A stretch of 64,000 bases of DNA, taken from positions 62,001 to 126,000 of the forward strand of contig NZ_JANZNR010000002.1 in the NCBI RefSeq assembly GCF_025153525.1, written 5' to 3'. This DNA is from Psychroserpens sp. SPM9 (GTDB taxonomy: Bacteria; Bacteroidota; Bacteroidia; Flavobacteriales; Flavobacteriaceae). Below the pieces are notes generated by a model, which did not search any database, was not told where the DNA came from, and saw only the letters and a list, made by a program, of their open reading frames with translations. The position numbers and the translations under genes are program-made. Positions 54,939 to 64,000 of the stretch are shown piece after piece. Every line of letters begins with the position of its first letter. Position 1 is the stretch's first letter.

Positions 54939-57785
54939 ATGTCAGATCAAAAACGCTTATTTCTTGTCGATGCCTACGCCCTTATTTTCCGTGGGTATTA
55001 CGCTTTTATAAAAAACCCGAGAATCAATTCCAAAGGTGAAGATACTTCAGCCATTATGGGCTTTATGAACTCCTTACTCGACGTCATCAAACGTGAGCGC
55101 CCAGATCATTTAGCCGTTTGTTTTGATAAAGGTGGAAGCGCAGACCGCGTCGAAATGTTTGAAGCCTACAAAGCCAATCGTGATGAAACTCCCGAAGGCA
55201 TTAAAACTGCAATTCCGTATATCTGTGAAATTCTTAAAGCCATGCACATTCCAATCATGGTCAAGGAAGGTTACGAAGCCGATGATGTGATTGGCACCTT
55301 GTCGCGTCAAGCCGAAAAAGAAGGCTATAAAATCTATATGGTTACTCCCGATAAAGATTTTGCGCAACTCGTTACCGAAAACATTTTTATGTACAGACCT
55401 GTTTTTGGTGGTGGCTACGAAACTTGGGGCATTCCTGAAGTACAGAAGAAATTTGAAGTAACCGATCCCATGCAAGTCATTGATTTTTTAGGCATGATGG
55501 GCGACTCAAGTGATAATATTCCGGGACTTCCAGGTGTTGGTGAAAAAACGGCTAAAAAATTCATCGCTCAATTTGGAAGTATGGAAGGCTTATTAGCCAA
55601 TACCGACCAGCTTAAAGGAAAAATGAAAGAAAAAGTTGAAGCCAATGGCGAACTTGGTTTACTTTCAAAAAAACTGGCAACCATTATGCTGGATGTTCCT
55701 GTGACATTTAATGCGAAAGATTTTGAACTCGATCATCCTGATGTTGAAAAGGTCAAGCAAATTTTTACCGATTTAGAATTTAGACGACTGACCGATAATT
55801 TCTTAAAAACATTTGCTACAGAAGTTCCTGATGCTGCAACCACGACAAGCTCTCAAACTGAAACCAAGCCTAAAGCGACTCCAAAAGAACAACAATCGGC
55901 TGGTGCTGGACAATTTTCATTGTTTGGTGGTGATGCTTCGGCGACTCCTGATACCGCTTCAGAATACACTCGTAAAACGGCTGAAAACACGGCTCATTTT
56001 TACCAGAGTATCGCACCAGGAATGGCGACCAAATTGTTTGTCAATAACCTGATGAATCAAACATCGGTGTGTTTTGATACCGAAACTACAGGGCTTAATC
56101 CGCTCACAGCTGAACTCGTTGGTATCGCCTTTTCATGGGAAGCCGGAAAAGGCTTTTATGTTCCATTTCCGGAGGATAAAGAAGCTGCGCAAGAACTCAT
56201 AGAAGTCCTGCGACCGTTTTTTGAAAATGAAACCATCGAAAAAATTGGTCAGAATTTAAAGTATGATATTAAAGTCCTCGCTAAATATAATATCGAAGTC
56301 AAAGGCAAACTCTTTGACACCATGTTAGCGCATTACCTCATCAATCCAGATATGCGACATAATATGGATGTGCTTTCTGAAACTTACCTCAATTACACAC
56401 CGATTTCAATTACCGAACTCTTAGGAAAAAAAGGTAAAAACCAACTGTCGATGCGTGAGGTTCCTTTAGAAAAACAAACCGAATATGCCGTTGAAGATGC
56501 CGATATTACGCTTCAGTTAAAAGAGCATTTCGAAAAAGAACTCGGCGAAGCCAATACCCAAAAATTGTTTGACGAAATTGAAATTCCGTTGCTTCGCGTC
56601 TTAGCGACGATGGAACTGGAAGGTATCAATCTGGATCAGGATTTTCTGCATTCGTTATCAGAACAACTCAATACAGATATTGCCAACCTTGAAAAAAGTA
56701 TTTATGAAGCTGCTGGTGAAGAATTTAATATCGCCTCACCAAAGCAATTGGGTGTTATTTTATTTGAAAAATTAAAACTGGTCGATAAGCCTAAAAAAAC
56801 CAAAACCGGACAATATTCAACAGCAGAAGACGTACTGAGTTATTTGGCAAAAGAGCATGCAATCATTCAGCAAATTTTAGACTACAGAGGCTTGTCAAAA
56901 TTAAAAAGCACCTATGTCGATGCCTTGCCTTTACAGGTTGAAGCACACACAGGACGCGTACATACCGATTATATGCAAACGGTGGCTGCAACGGGACGAC
57001 TGAGTAGTAATAATCCGAATTTACAAAACATTCCGATACGTACCGAACGTGGTCGTCAGGTTCGAAAAGCCTTTGTGCCGAGAAACGATGAGTACACCTT
57101 ACTCGCTGCCGATTATTCACAGATTGAACTCCGAATCATCGCAGCCTTAAGTCAGGAAGAAACCATGATTGAAGCCTTTAAAAATGGAGAAGACATTCAC
57201 GCATCGACGGCTTCTAAAGTATTTAACGTGCCTATTTCTGAAGTCACTCGCGAGCAACGAAGCAATGCCAAAACCGTCAACTTCGGAATCATTTATGGGG
57301 TGTCTGCTTTTGGCTTAAGTAATCAAACCAATTTATCGCGTAGTGAATCTAAAGAGTTGATTGACACCTATTATGAAACCTATCCGAAGCTACGTAGTTA
57401 TATTCATGAGCAGGTTGATTTTGCGCGAGACCATGGATATGTACAAACCGTTTTAGGCAGGCGTCGTTATTTAAAAGACATTAATTCTCGTAATGCTGTG
57501 GTTCGTGGAGCTGCTGAACGAAATGCCGTGAATGCACCTATACAGGGAAGCGCTGCCGATATCATCAAAATTGCGATGATTAATATTCATAAACAGCTCC
57601 AGGCAGGCGATTATAAATCAAAAATGCTGTTGCAAGTCCATGATGAATTGGTATTTGACATCTACAAACCCGAACTCGAGACCATGAAAACCCTTATCAA
57701 AACCGAAATGGAAAATGCATACAAATTAGAGGTGCCTTTAGATGTCGATTTGGATATTGGTGATAATTGGTTGGAGGCGCATTAA
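54939..57785 (+). CDS. polA: DNA polymerase I
   Basis: 948 residues. 5'-3' exonuclease domain (FLVDAYALIFRGYYAF; GEKTAKKFIAQFG), then a Ala/Thr/Gln-rich linker (about 290-330) and a 3'-5' exonuclease with an intact DxE in CFDTETTGLNP, and the polymerase domain with DYSQIELRIIAAL, RSNAKTVNFGIIYG and VHDELVFD. Proofreading is therefore expected. It has the normal replication and repair role. A Nudix gene starts 13 bases after its stop. Confidence 0.98.
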   Translation: MSDQKRLFLVDAYALIFRGYYAFIKNPRINSKGEDTSAIMGFMNSLLDVIKRERPDHLAVCFDKGGSADRVEMFEAYKANRDETPEGIKTAIPYICEILKAMHIPIMVKEGYEADDVIGTLSRQAEKEGYKIYMVTPDKDFAQLVTENIFMYRPVFGGGYETWGIPEVQKKFEVTDPMQVIDFLGMMGDSSDNIPGLPGVGEKTAKKFIAQFGSMEGLLANTDQLKGKMKEKVEANGELGLLSKKLATIMLDVPVTFNAKDFELDHPDVEKVKQIFTDLEFRRLTDNFLKTFATEVPDAATTTSSQTETKPKATPKEQQSAGAGQFSLFGGDASATPDTASEYTRKTAENTAHFYQSIAPGMATKLFVNNLMNQTSVCFDTETTGLNPLTAELVGIAFSWEAGKGFYVPFPEDKEAAQELIEVLRPFFENETIEKIGQNLKYDIKVLAKYNIEVKGKLFDTMLAHYLINPDMRHNMDVLSETYLNYTPISITELLGKKGKNQLSMREVPLEKQTEYAVEDADITLQLKEHFEKELGEANTQKLFDEIEIPLLRVLATMELEGINLDQDFLHSLSEQLNTDIANLEKSIYEAAGEEFNIASPKQLGVILFEKLKLVDKPKKTKTGQYSTAEDVLSYLAKEHAIIQQILDYRGLSKLKSTYVDALPLQVEAHTGRVHTDYMQTVAATGRLSSNNPNLQNIPIRTERGRQVRKAFVPRNDEYTLLAADYSQIELRIIAALSQEETMIEAFKNGEDIHASTASKVFNVPISEVTREQRSNAKTVNFGIIYGVSAFGLSNQTNLSRSESKELIDTYYETYPKLRSYIHEQVDFARDHGYVQTVLGRRRYLKDINSRNAVVRGAAERNAVNAPIQGSAADIIKIAMINIHKQLQAGDYKSKMLLQVHDELVFDIYKPELETMKTLIKTEMENAYKLEVPLDVDLDIGDNWLEAH

Positions 57786-57797
57786 GAAGTTTATCGT

Positions 57798-58205
57798 ATG
57801 AAAAAAATAGAAGTTGTTGCAGCAATTATATATTTCGGAAATGAAATTTTATGTGTTCAAAGACCTAAAAACAAGCTAAGTTATATTTCAGAAAAATTTG
57901 AATTTCCTGGAGGGAAAATTGAAAAAGGAGAAACAAAAGAAGAAGCTTTAAAAAGAGAACTTATTGAAGAATTAAATTTCATTCCCACTAAAATTGAAGA
58001 TTTATTTCTGACAGTTGTTCACAAATATCCTGATTTTGAATTAACAATGCATAGTTTTGTTTGTTATGCCGAAACTAAAGATATAAATTTAAATGAACAT
58101 ATTTCTTGTGAATGGCTAACACTAAATGACTTAATTAAGCTAGATTGGGCAGAGGCAGATATTCCAATAGTTAATAGATTAGTTCAGAATGGACAAAAAG
58201 TTTAA
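57798..58205 (+). CDS. Nudix (MutT-like) hydrolase paired with the helicase
   Basis: 135 residues. Nudix box G-x5-E-x7-REUxEE visible as GGKIEKGETKEEALKRELIE (about 39-58), preceded by EFPG. Such enzymes hydrolyse 8-oxo-dGTP or other nucleoside diphosphate derivatives. Its end overlaps the helicase start by 17 bases, so the two are co-translated. Base composition is more AT-rich than polA upstream, as in the helicase, which suggests joint acquisition. Confidence 0.9.
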   Translation: MKKIEVVAAIIYFGNEILCVQRPKNKLSYISEKFEFPGGKIEKGETKEEALKRELIEELNFIPTKIEDLFLTVVHKYPDFELTMHSFVCYAETKDINLNEHISCEWLTLNDLIKLDWAEADIPIVNRLVQNGQKV

Positions 58206-61200
58206 TGATAATTTTAGAGATAGTTTATTAACTGGATTCATTGATAAGACATTAGAGTCTGATGTTCTTTATCAACCTGAATTACTTATTAATAGGAAAA
58301 TACCTAGAAAAAAAGTACTATCTACAATCATTAAGGAATTAGAAACTTGTGAAAGCTTTTACATATCTGTCGCTTTTGTTACAACTGGAGGTGTAGCTAC
58401 TTTAATAAACACTTTCAAAAATCTAGATGAAAAAGGAATTAAAGGAAAAATCCTTGTTTCTCAATATCTGAATTTTACTCAGCCTGAAGCTTTAAGAAGA
58501 TTATCTCAATTTAAAAACATTGAATTAAAAATAATTACAAAAGAAAATTCACACTCCAAAGGTTACATTTTCAAACATTCTGAATATTATAATTTAATTG
58601 TTGGAAGTAGCAATTTAACATCTTCAGCTTTAACTACAAATAAAGAATGGAACATGAAAGTTTCGGCTAGAAACTCTAGTTCAATTGTAGATAAAGTAAT
58701 AAAAGAATTTGAGAGTGATTTTAATGTTGGAGAAATTGTAAATGAATCTTATATCAAAAATTATGAAGATGTTTATAAAAAACAATATCTAGTTTATAAA
58801 AAAAGTCAGGAAGAATTATCTGAAGAGCTTAGTTTAGAAATAACTCCTAACTCAATGCAAATTGAAGCATTGGAAAATTTAGAAAAGTTAAGGGAAATTA
58901 ATAATAAAGCCTTAATAATTTCAGCAACAGGTACAGGAAAAACATTTTTAGCAGCTTTTGACGCCAAAACTTTTAATCCAAAAAAGCTCTTATTTGTAGT
59001 TCATAGATTAAACATTGCAAAAAAAGCTATGGAAACTTTCAAAACAATTTTTGGCAATACTAAAACAATGGGATTGTACTCTGGTAACAAAAGAGAATTA
59101 GATTGTGACTTTGTTTTTTCAACCGTTCAAACAATATCCAAATCTACTCATTTAAAACAATTCGACAGAGCTTGTTTTGACTACATAATTATTGATGAAT
59201 CCCATCGTTCTGGAGCTGAATCATACACTCGATTAATAGATTATTTCCAACCAAAATTTCTTCTTGGCATGACTGCAACGCCTGATAGAACTGATGGAAA
59301 TGACATTTATAGCCTATTTGACCATAACATCGCTTATGAAATTAGGTTAAGTAAAGCTATGGAAGAAGACATGCTTATTCCGTTTCATTACTATGGTGTC
59401 ACAGATTTATCAGTTAATGATGAAATACTTGAAAATGAATCAGATTTTAGATTATTAACTGCTGATGAAAGAGTAAATAAAATCATAGAAAAAATTGAAT
59501 TCTATGGTTCTGACAATGGAATAACAAGAGGTTTAATTTTTTGTTCTAAAAAAATTGAAGCTAAAGAATTATCTGAAAAATTTAATCAAAAAGGCTACAA
59601 AACTGTTGCTTTAACTGGAGACAGTTCGGAAGAAGAAAGAACATCAGCAATTAATAAATTAGAGAGTACCGACTTGACAGAAAAATTAGACTATATTTTT
59701 ACTGTTGATATATTCAATGAAGGAATTGATATTCCTAAAATTAATCAAGTTGTAATGATTCGTCCAACGCAATCAGCAATCATCTTCATTCAGCAATTAG
59801 GTAGAGGTTTAAGAAAAACTGACGAAAAACATTATCTAACTGTAATTGATTTTATAGGCAACTACAAAAACAATTATTTGATTCCTATTGCCTTATATGG
59901 CGATACATCATATAATAAAGATAAAATAAGGAAATTAATTTCTGAAGGCAGCAATATGATTCCAGGAGAATCCACAATCAATTTTGATGAAATCACCAAG
60001 GAAAGAATATACGCTTCCATTGATTCTGCTAACATGCAATTGCTTACAGATTTAATGATTGACTATAATAATTTAAAGAGTAGAATTGGTCGAATTCCTA
60101 TGATGATGGATTTTGTAAAAAATAATGCACGAGAACCATTCTCATTTATTGAATATTCCAAATCTTACTTTAATTTCATTAATAGAATTGATAAGACCTT
60201 TGACAAATCTTTAAATAAAAAACTTGCTGAGTTATTAGAGCTTTTTTCAAAAGAGATTAATAATGCCAAAAGAATTGAAGAAAGTATAATTTTAAAAGAA
60301 TTACTTAATTCAAACGAACTTAAAATTTCAAAACTCAATGAATTAATACATGATAGATATCAATATAAACCTACTACAGAAACTATAGATTCTTGTATTT
60401 CTAATATTAATTTTCGTTTTATTCGAAAAGAGGAAAAAATCATCTATTTATATAAAAATACCCTAAGGTTTCATGATGAGTTTAAAGAATTACTTAACAA
60501 TAACATTTTCAAAGAATTTTTAATTGACTCTATAGACTATTCTATTTATACTTTCAATAATAATTTTGACAAAGATTATTACAAAGGAGGACTTATTCTT
60601 TTTAATAAATATAGTAGAAAAGATGTTTGCAGATTGTTGAATTGGGAAAATGATATAAGTAGTACTGTTTATGGCTATAGAACAAGAAATGAAATCACTC
60701 CATGCTTTGTAACTTACCATAAGTCGGAAGATATTGAAGACACAATAAAATATAACGACTATTTTATTTCTCCTTCAATCTTCGCATGGGAATCAAGGTC
60801 CAACAGAAAATTAACTAGTGAAGAAATTAAAAATGTAATTAATTCTAAACGCATATTACTTTTTGTAAAAAAAGAAGATGCTGAAGGAACTGATTTTTAT
60901 TTTATGGGAGATGTATCTATCATAAAAGATTCAATTCAACAAGCTGAAATGCCTGAATCTGGAAAACCAGTAGTTCATTTCAAATTCCAATTAGATGTGC
61001 CTGTAAAAGACGATTTATATAATTATATAACTGCAGACAATAAGAAGAAAACAACTGATAAAGTCATAAATTCTAAAGTTAAATTAATAGAAAATGAAGT
61101 AAAGCAATCAGAGTCTACTATTCCAATATATGATTTCTATGCCGCAGCTGGTACCTTTAGTGAAATGCAAAATGAAAAAGAGTACAACTTAATATCTGTT

Positions 61201-61554
61201 CCAGAAAAATATGCTAGTGATGATTACTTTGCTTGTAGAGTCATTGGAGAATCAATGAATAAGATAATTCCGAACAACTCAATTTGTTTATTCAAAAAGT
61301 ATTTTGCTGGTTCTCGTAGTGGAAAGATTCTCCTAATCGAAAATCGAGATTCTTATGACCCAGATTTCAACTCATCATTTACTGTAAAAACTTATTCAAG
61401 TGAAAAAATCATTACAGATGAAGGTTGGCAACATAACTCAATAATTTTGAAACCTAACTCTTATGATAAAAGTTTTAAAAACATAATTCTTGATGAAGAA
61501 AATAGCAAAGAAATGAGAGTAATTGGAGAATTTGTAAAAGTATTAGAAAACTAA
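58189..61554 (+). CDS. PLD nuclease - SF2 helicase - DUF3427-like - S24 peptidase fusion
   Basis: 1121 residues. Residues about 40-165 form a phospholipase D-like nuclease half (SHSKGYIFKH, then VGSSNLTSSAL). A superfamily 2 helicase follows: Walker A ATGTGKT (246-252), DESH (336-339), MTATPDRTDG (361-370) and motif VI QLGRGLRKT near 540. The 600-900 region resembles DUF3427-type tails. The end is a LexA/S24-like peptidase with Ser1022 in GESMN and Lys1067 in VKTY, an expected 45-residue spacing. The chain would couple nucleic-acid unwinding or cutting to a self-cleaving protease. Similar PLD-helicase proteins occur in defence islands; the role here is inferred. Codon use is AT-rich. Confidence 0.9.
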   Translation: MDKKFNDNFRDSLLTGFIDKTLESDVLYQPELLINRKIPRKKVLSTIIKELETCESFYISVAFVTTGGVATLINTFKNLDEKGIKGKILVSQYLNFTQPEALRRLSQFKNIELKIITKENSHSKGYIFKHSEYYNLIVGSSNLTSSALTTNKEWNMKVSARNSSSIVDKVIKEFESDFNVGEIVNESYIKNYEDVYKKQYLVYKKSQEELSEELSLEITPNSMQIEALENLEKLREINNKALIISATGTGKTFLAAFDAKTFNPKKLLFVVHRLNIAKKAMETFKTIFGNTKTMGLYSGNKRELDCDFVFSTVQTISKSTHLKQFDRACFDYIIIDESHRSGAESYTRLIDYFQPKFLLGMTATPDRTDGNDIYSLFDHNIAYEIRLSKAMEEDMLIPFHYYGVTDLSVNDEILENESDFRLLTADERVNKIIEKIEFYGSDNGITRGLIFCSKKIEAKELSEKFNQKGYKTVALTGDSSEEERTSAINKLESTDLTEKLDYIFTVDIFNEGIDIPKINQVVMIRPTQSAIIFIQQLGRGLRKTDEKHYLTVIDFIGNYKNNYLIPIALYGDTSYNKDKIRKLISEGSNMIPGESTINFDEITKERIYASIDSANMQLLTDLMIDYNNLKSRIGRIPMMMDFVKNNAREPFSFIEYSKSYFNFINRIDKTFDKSLNKKLAELLELFSKEINNAKRIEESIILKELLNSNELKISKLNELIHDRYQYKPTTETIDSCISNINFRFIRKEEKIIYLYKNTLRFHDEFKELLNNNIFKEFLIDSIDYSIYTFNNNFDKDYYKGGLILFNKYSRKDVCRLLNWENDISSTVYGYRTRNEITPCFVTYHKSEDIEDTIKYNDYFISPSIFAWESRSNRKLTSEEIKNVINSKRILLFVKKEDAEGTDFYFMGDVSIIKDSIQQAEMPESGKPVVHFKFQLDVPVKDDLYNYITADNKKKTTDKVINSKVKLIENEVKQSESTIPIYDFYAAAGTFSEMQNEKEYNLISVPEKYASDDYFACRVIGESMNKIIPNNSICLFKKYFAGSRSGKILLIENRDSYDPDFNSSFTVKTYSSEKIITDEGWQHNSIILKPNSYDKSFKNIILDEENSKEMRVIGEFVKVLEN

Positions 61555-61575
61555 CCGAAAGAATCTAATTTCGTT

Positions 61576-61663
61576 TTACCTTCTCCTCCTCTTCTTCCCC
61601 TTCTTAAACATCACCTTATCCTTTAGTTGAATAAAAAGACTCTGCATCATTAAAGGTATTTTA
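61576..61663 (-). pseudogene. Duplicated 3' end of ygiQ (remnant)
   Basis: This 88-base stretch is a diverged copy of the last 89 bases of ygiQ at 62514-62602. It includes the same stop and, on the minus strand, DKVxFKKGKK followed by Arg codons, after a small net deletion that shifts the frame upstream (2 bases shorter). It sits 21 bases past the helicase gene and 937 bases before the true copy, so it marks a recombination or insertion at this place. Confidence 0.8.
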
Positions 61664-61772
61664 GCTTTAACAAGTAAATTTATATATTAAACTCAAAAGG
61701 ACAAAACATAAAAATTAATCATTTTAATTAGAATTAAAAAAAACGGTCATTATTATTTTCCAAAAAAAACAA

Positions 61773-61800
61773 AAAAAGCAGGATTAAAAATCCTGCTTTT
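61773..61800 (-). terminator. Intrinsic terminator of the PfpI gene
   Basis: AAAAAGCAGGATT... pairs with ...AATCCTGCTTTTT around a short A-rich loop, with a U-tract on the minus strand; it lies 22 bases past the stop of the PfpI gene. The rest of 61664-61772 is AT-rich and shows nothing. Confidence 0.85.
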
Positions 61801-61822
61801 TATTCTTAATATTAGGTAGCTA

Positions 61823-62383
61823 TTATGCTGTTTGCATTTCGTGTTTACCTTCATAAACTTCCTCTACTAATTTAGCATTAAAAGCAGGCAAATCTTCTGG
61901 TGATCGGCTTGTAACTAAGCCTTCGTCAACTACTACCTCTTGGTCTAACCAATGTGCACCTGCATTTTCAATGTCGGTTTTGATAGAGTTAAACGACGTT
62001 ACCTGTCTGCCTTTTAAAACATCTGCTTCTGCCAACAACCATGGTGCATGGCAAATGGCTGCCACAGGTTTTTTATTTTCAAAGAATGACTTTACAAAAT
62101 CTACGGCCATTTTATTTCTTCTCAAAATATCAGGATTAATGACACCTCCTGGTAACATTAAAGCATTATAATCTTCTTGAGATACTTCATCTAAAGTTTT
62201 ATCCACTTTGTAAGCTTTACTCCAGTTTCCATTATCCCAACCTTTAATTTCGCCTGTTTTTAAAGAGACAATTTGCACCTCTGCTCCTGCTTCTTCTAAA
62301 GCATTTTTAGGTTCTCTTAATTCACTTTCTTCAAAGCCATCGGTTGCTAAAATTGCAACAATCTTTTTTTTCAAATTTTCCAT
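61823..62383 (-). CDS. DJ-1/PfpI-family protein (type 1 glutamine amidotransferase-like)
   Basis: The start is placed at 62383 (product MENLKKKIVAILA), 36 bases after an in-frame ATG with a lysine-rich extension. 186 residues. Nucleophile elbow Cys111 in AICHAPW, Glu in DGFEESEL and LMLPGGVINPD are typical of PfpI-like proteins (protease or stress-related deglycase proposed; substrate uncertain). It lies between the ygiQ remnant and intact ygiQ, all on the minus strand. Confidence 0.9.
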   Translation of the reverse strand: MENLKKKIVAILATDGFEESELREPKNALEEAGAEVQIVSLKTGEIKGWDNGNWSKAYKVDKTLDEVSQEDYNALMLPGGVINPDILRRNKMAVDFVKSFFENKKPVAAICHAPWLLAEADVLKGRQVTSFNSIKTDIENAGAHWLDQEVVVDEGLVTSRSPEDLPAFNAKLVEEVYEGKHEMQTA

Positions 62384-62513
62384 TATCATTTGTGATTTTT
62401 TTGGTTTATAATTACCCATATAATCTAATAGATTTATGAATCAATACCAAAAAACCAATAGAGATTAACCTAGACTTAACAACGAATGTTAAGGAGTCTT
62501 AAAATACTTTTGT

Positions 62514-64000
62514 TTACCGCCTCCTCCGCTTCTTCTTCCCCTTCTTAAACGTCACCTTATCCTTCCGCTGATTAAAAGGCACAGCATCATTAAAGGTGTT
62601 TTTGGCCTCACCTTTAGGTTTATTTTTTCGCCATTTTTCGGTTTTGGCAGGAAGTAAGACGTCTAATAAATCCTGACGACCCAGTTTATTCAAGGTCTTT
62701 CTAATCCACGCCTTATTTTCATCTTTATACCAGAAGAAAAAACGATGCTGCTCATCTTTTTCCTTACGCGTTTTTGGCGTGTTCACTTTTTTAAGCGTAT
62801 ACGGATGATACCCACTATAATAAATCACTGTCGCTACAGTCATAGGTGTTGGTGTAAAACCTTGGACTTGCTCTAACTGAAAGCCCATATCTTTGGTTTC
62901 GGCAGCGAGATTCGCCATGTCCTCTACTTCGCAAGCCGGATGGTTCGAAATAAAATACGGAATCAACTGAAGCTTCAACCCTTTCTTAATATTAATCTTA
63001 TCAAAGCGCTCCTTAAACTTATGGAAGTACGTAAACGACGGCTTACGCATCAGCTTTAACACCGGATCGCTGGTGTGCTCTGGTGCCACTTTTAAGCGAC
63101 CAGACACATGCTTAGTCATCACCTCTTCGGTATAATCGTCAAGCTCTTTCGGATCGGCATTTTTATTAAATTCTGGCACCAGCATATCGTGGCGAATTCC
63201 AGAACCGATAAACGATTTCTTTACTTTCGGGTGACTGTCAACCGCCTGATACAATTCGGTTAGCGGTTTATGAGACGTATCGAGATTACTGCAAATTACT
63301 GGCGAAATACAACTCGGCGCCACACACTTATCGCAAATCGATTGTACCTTTCCTTTCATTTGATACATGTTGGCACTCGGACCACCAATATCAGATAAAT
63401 AACCTTTAAAATCAGGCATATTCGCAACCGTATCAACCTCCTTTAAAATGGATTCCTGACTTCGGGATGCAATAAATTTTCCCTGATGTGCCGAAATCGT
63501 GCAAAAACTACAACCACCAAAACAGCCTCTATGAATGTTGATAGAAAACTTAATCATTTCAAAAGCTGGAATGGGTCCGCGTTTATTGTATTTCGGATGC
63601 GGCAATCTCGTGTAGGGCAAATCGAAAGAGGCATCAATTTCGGCCTCAGTCATGGTTGGATAGGGCGGATTAATCATCAAGGTCTTATCACCTACTTTCT
63701 GAAAAATTCGTCGCGCTGCCAGCTTATTCGATTCCTGCTCAATCACCTTAAAATTAGAAGCGTATTGCTTTTTATCCTTTAAACAAGTTTCATGAGACGC
63801 AATTTCAACATCTTCCCAATTGCTGTTTTTCGGAATTTTATCATGTTTATCTAAAAGTACTGCTGTTTGATTTACGGTATTGATACTTTGAAACGGCACG
63901 CCTTTTTCCAGCAAACGAACAATTTCACGAAGCGGTTGTTCGCCCATTCCATACACGAGCATATCAGCTTTTGACGTCTCCAAAATGGTTGGCATCAATT
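62514..64000 (-). CDS. ygiQ: YgiQ-family radical SAM protein (N-terminus beyond window)
   Basis: The minus-strand frame runs to the right edge, so the N-terminus is missing; about 495 residues are visible of a normal length near 650-720. The radical SAM motif is CFGGCSFC (C-x3-C-x2-C) in a FSINIHRG context. Further conserved stretches are LSDIGGPSANMY, KSFIGSGIRHDML and VAPEHTSDPVLKLM. The C-terminus is very rich in Lys and Arg (KKGKKKRRRR). The enzyme is of unknown substrate (UPF0313). A diverged copy of its tail lies at 61576-61663. Confidence 0.95.
   Translation of the reverse strand, partial: LMPTILETSKADMLVYGMGEQPLREIVRLLEKGVPFQSINTVNQTAVLLDKHDKIPKNSNWEDVEIASHETCLKDKKQYASNFKVIEQESNKLAARRIFQKVGDKTLMINPPYPTMTEAEIDASFDLPYTRLPHPKYNKRGPIPAFEMIKFSINIHRGCFGGCSFCTISAHQGKFIASRSQESILKEVDTVANMPDFKGYLSDIGGPSANMYQMKGKVQSICDKCVAPSCISPVICSNLDTSHKPLTELYQAVDSHPKVKKSFIGSGIRHDMLVPEFNKNADPKELDDYTEEVMTKHVSGRLKVAPEHTSDPVLKLMRKPSFTYFHKFKERFDKINIKKGLKLQLIPYFISNHPACEVEDMANLAAETKDMGFQLEQVQGFTPTPMTVATVIYYSGYHPYTLKKVNTPKTRKEKDEQHRFFFWYKDENKAWIRKTLNKLGRQDLLDVLLPAKTEKWRKNKPKGEAKNTFNDAVPFNQRKDKVTFKKGKKKRRRR

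Noticed and set aside
1-64000. CRISPR array
   Set aside because: I saw no run of regularly spaced direct repeats of 25-45 bases anywhere in the window; the repeats noted in the retron-like RNA are only two copies each.

Overview
This 64 kb window reads as chromosome from a member of the Flavobacteriaceae (Bacteroidota). Four things support this: AT-rich DNA; promoters of the Bacteroidota form TTTG-N19-21-TAnnTTTG where one can be read; few Shine-Dalgarno sequences; and gene content typical of the group (alternative complex III with a cytochrome oxidase, hybrid two-component sensor, GH92 mannosidase, DUF2723 glycosyltransferase, CphA/cyanophycinase). I did not recognise the species.

Layout. 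1-4430: accessory minus-strand genes, namely a partial lipoprotein, an orphan protein, a nickel-binding-type/cyclase-like/AraC fusion, a DUF6503-like secreted protein and a winged-helix methyltransferase. 4607-8692: a 1361-residue hybrid sensor-regulator. 8966-10796: a retron-like locus, made of a promoter, a structured RNA of about 370 nt bounded by a 16-bp inverted repeat and an intrinsic terminator, an 81-residue orphan protein, an XRE-type HTH protein and a 277-residue reverse transcriptase carrying the retron motifs NAxxH and VTG. 10958-15974: di-haem peroxidase-like lipoprotein, cytochrome P450, RuvB and two small lipoproteins. 16214-27885: one minus-strand respiratory operon, actA-B-C-D-E-F followed by cytochrome oxidase subunits II and I. 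28130-34163: SPOR protein, the rimP-nusA-infB operon with a hairpin leader, a tandem UspA protein and tRNA-Gln(UUG). 34314-39910: a GT-C glycosyltransferase, polysaccharide deacetylase, a thioredoxin-fold protein without active-site cysteines, and a metallophosphoesterase. 40022-46076: a plus-strand operon for mannose-rich N-glycan use. 46073-47933: aldehyde dehydrogenase and a small secreted protein. 48005-54837: cyanophycin-type polymer genes (cphA, cyanophycinase, isoaspartyl peptidase) with membrane and acetyltransferase neighbours. 54939-57785: polA. 57798-61554: a two-gene cassette, a Nudix hydrolase overlapping a PLD-helicase-S24 peptidase fusion, that looks transferred. 61576-64000: a duplicated tail of ygiQ, a PfpI-family gene and the 5'-truncated (at the window edge) radical-SAM gene ygiQ.

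How the genes work together. The ACIII/oxidase operon takes electrons from menaquinol to oxygen. The GH92/transporter/glycosylasparaginase genes form a route from glycoprotein N-glycans to cytoplasmic sugar and aspartate. CphA, cyanophycinase and isoaspartyl peptidase can make and break down a multi-Arg/Asp nitrogen store. The two most interesting regions are the retron-like locus and the Nudix/helicase cassette. Both sit as AT-rich inserts between housekeeping genes and are plausible phage-defence systems; that role is inference.
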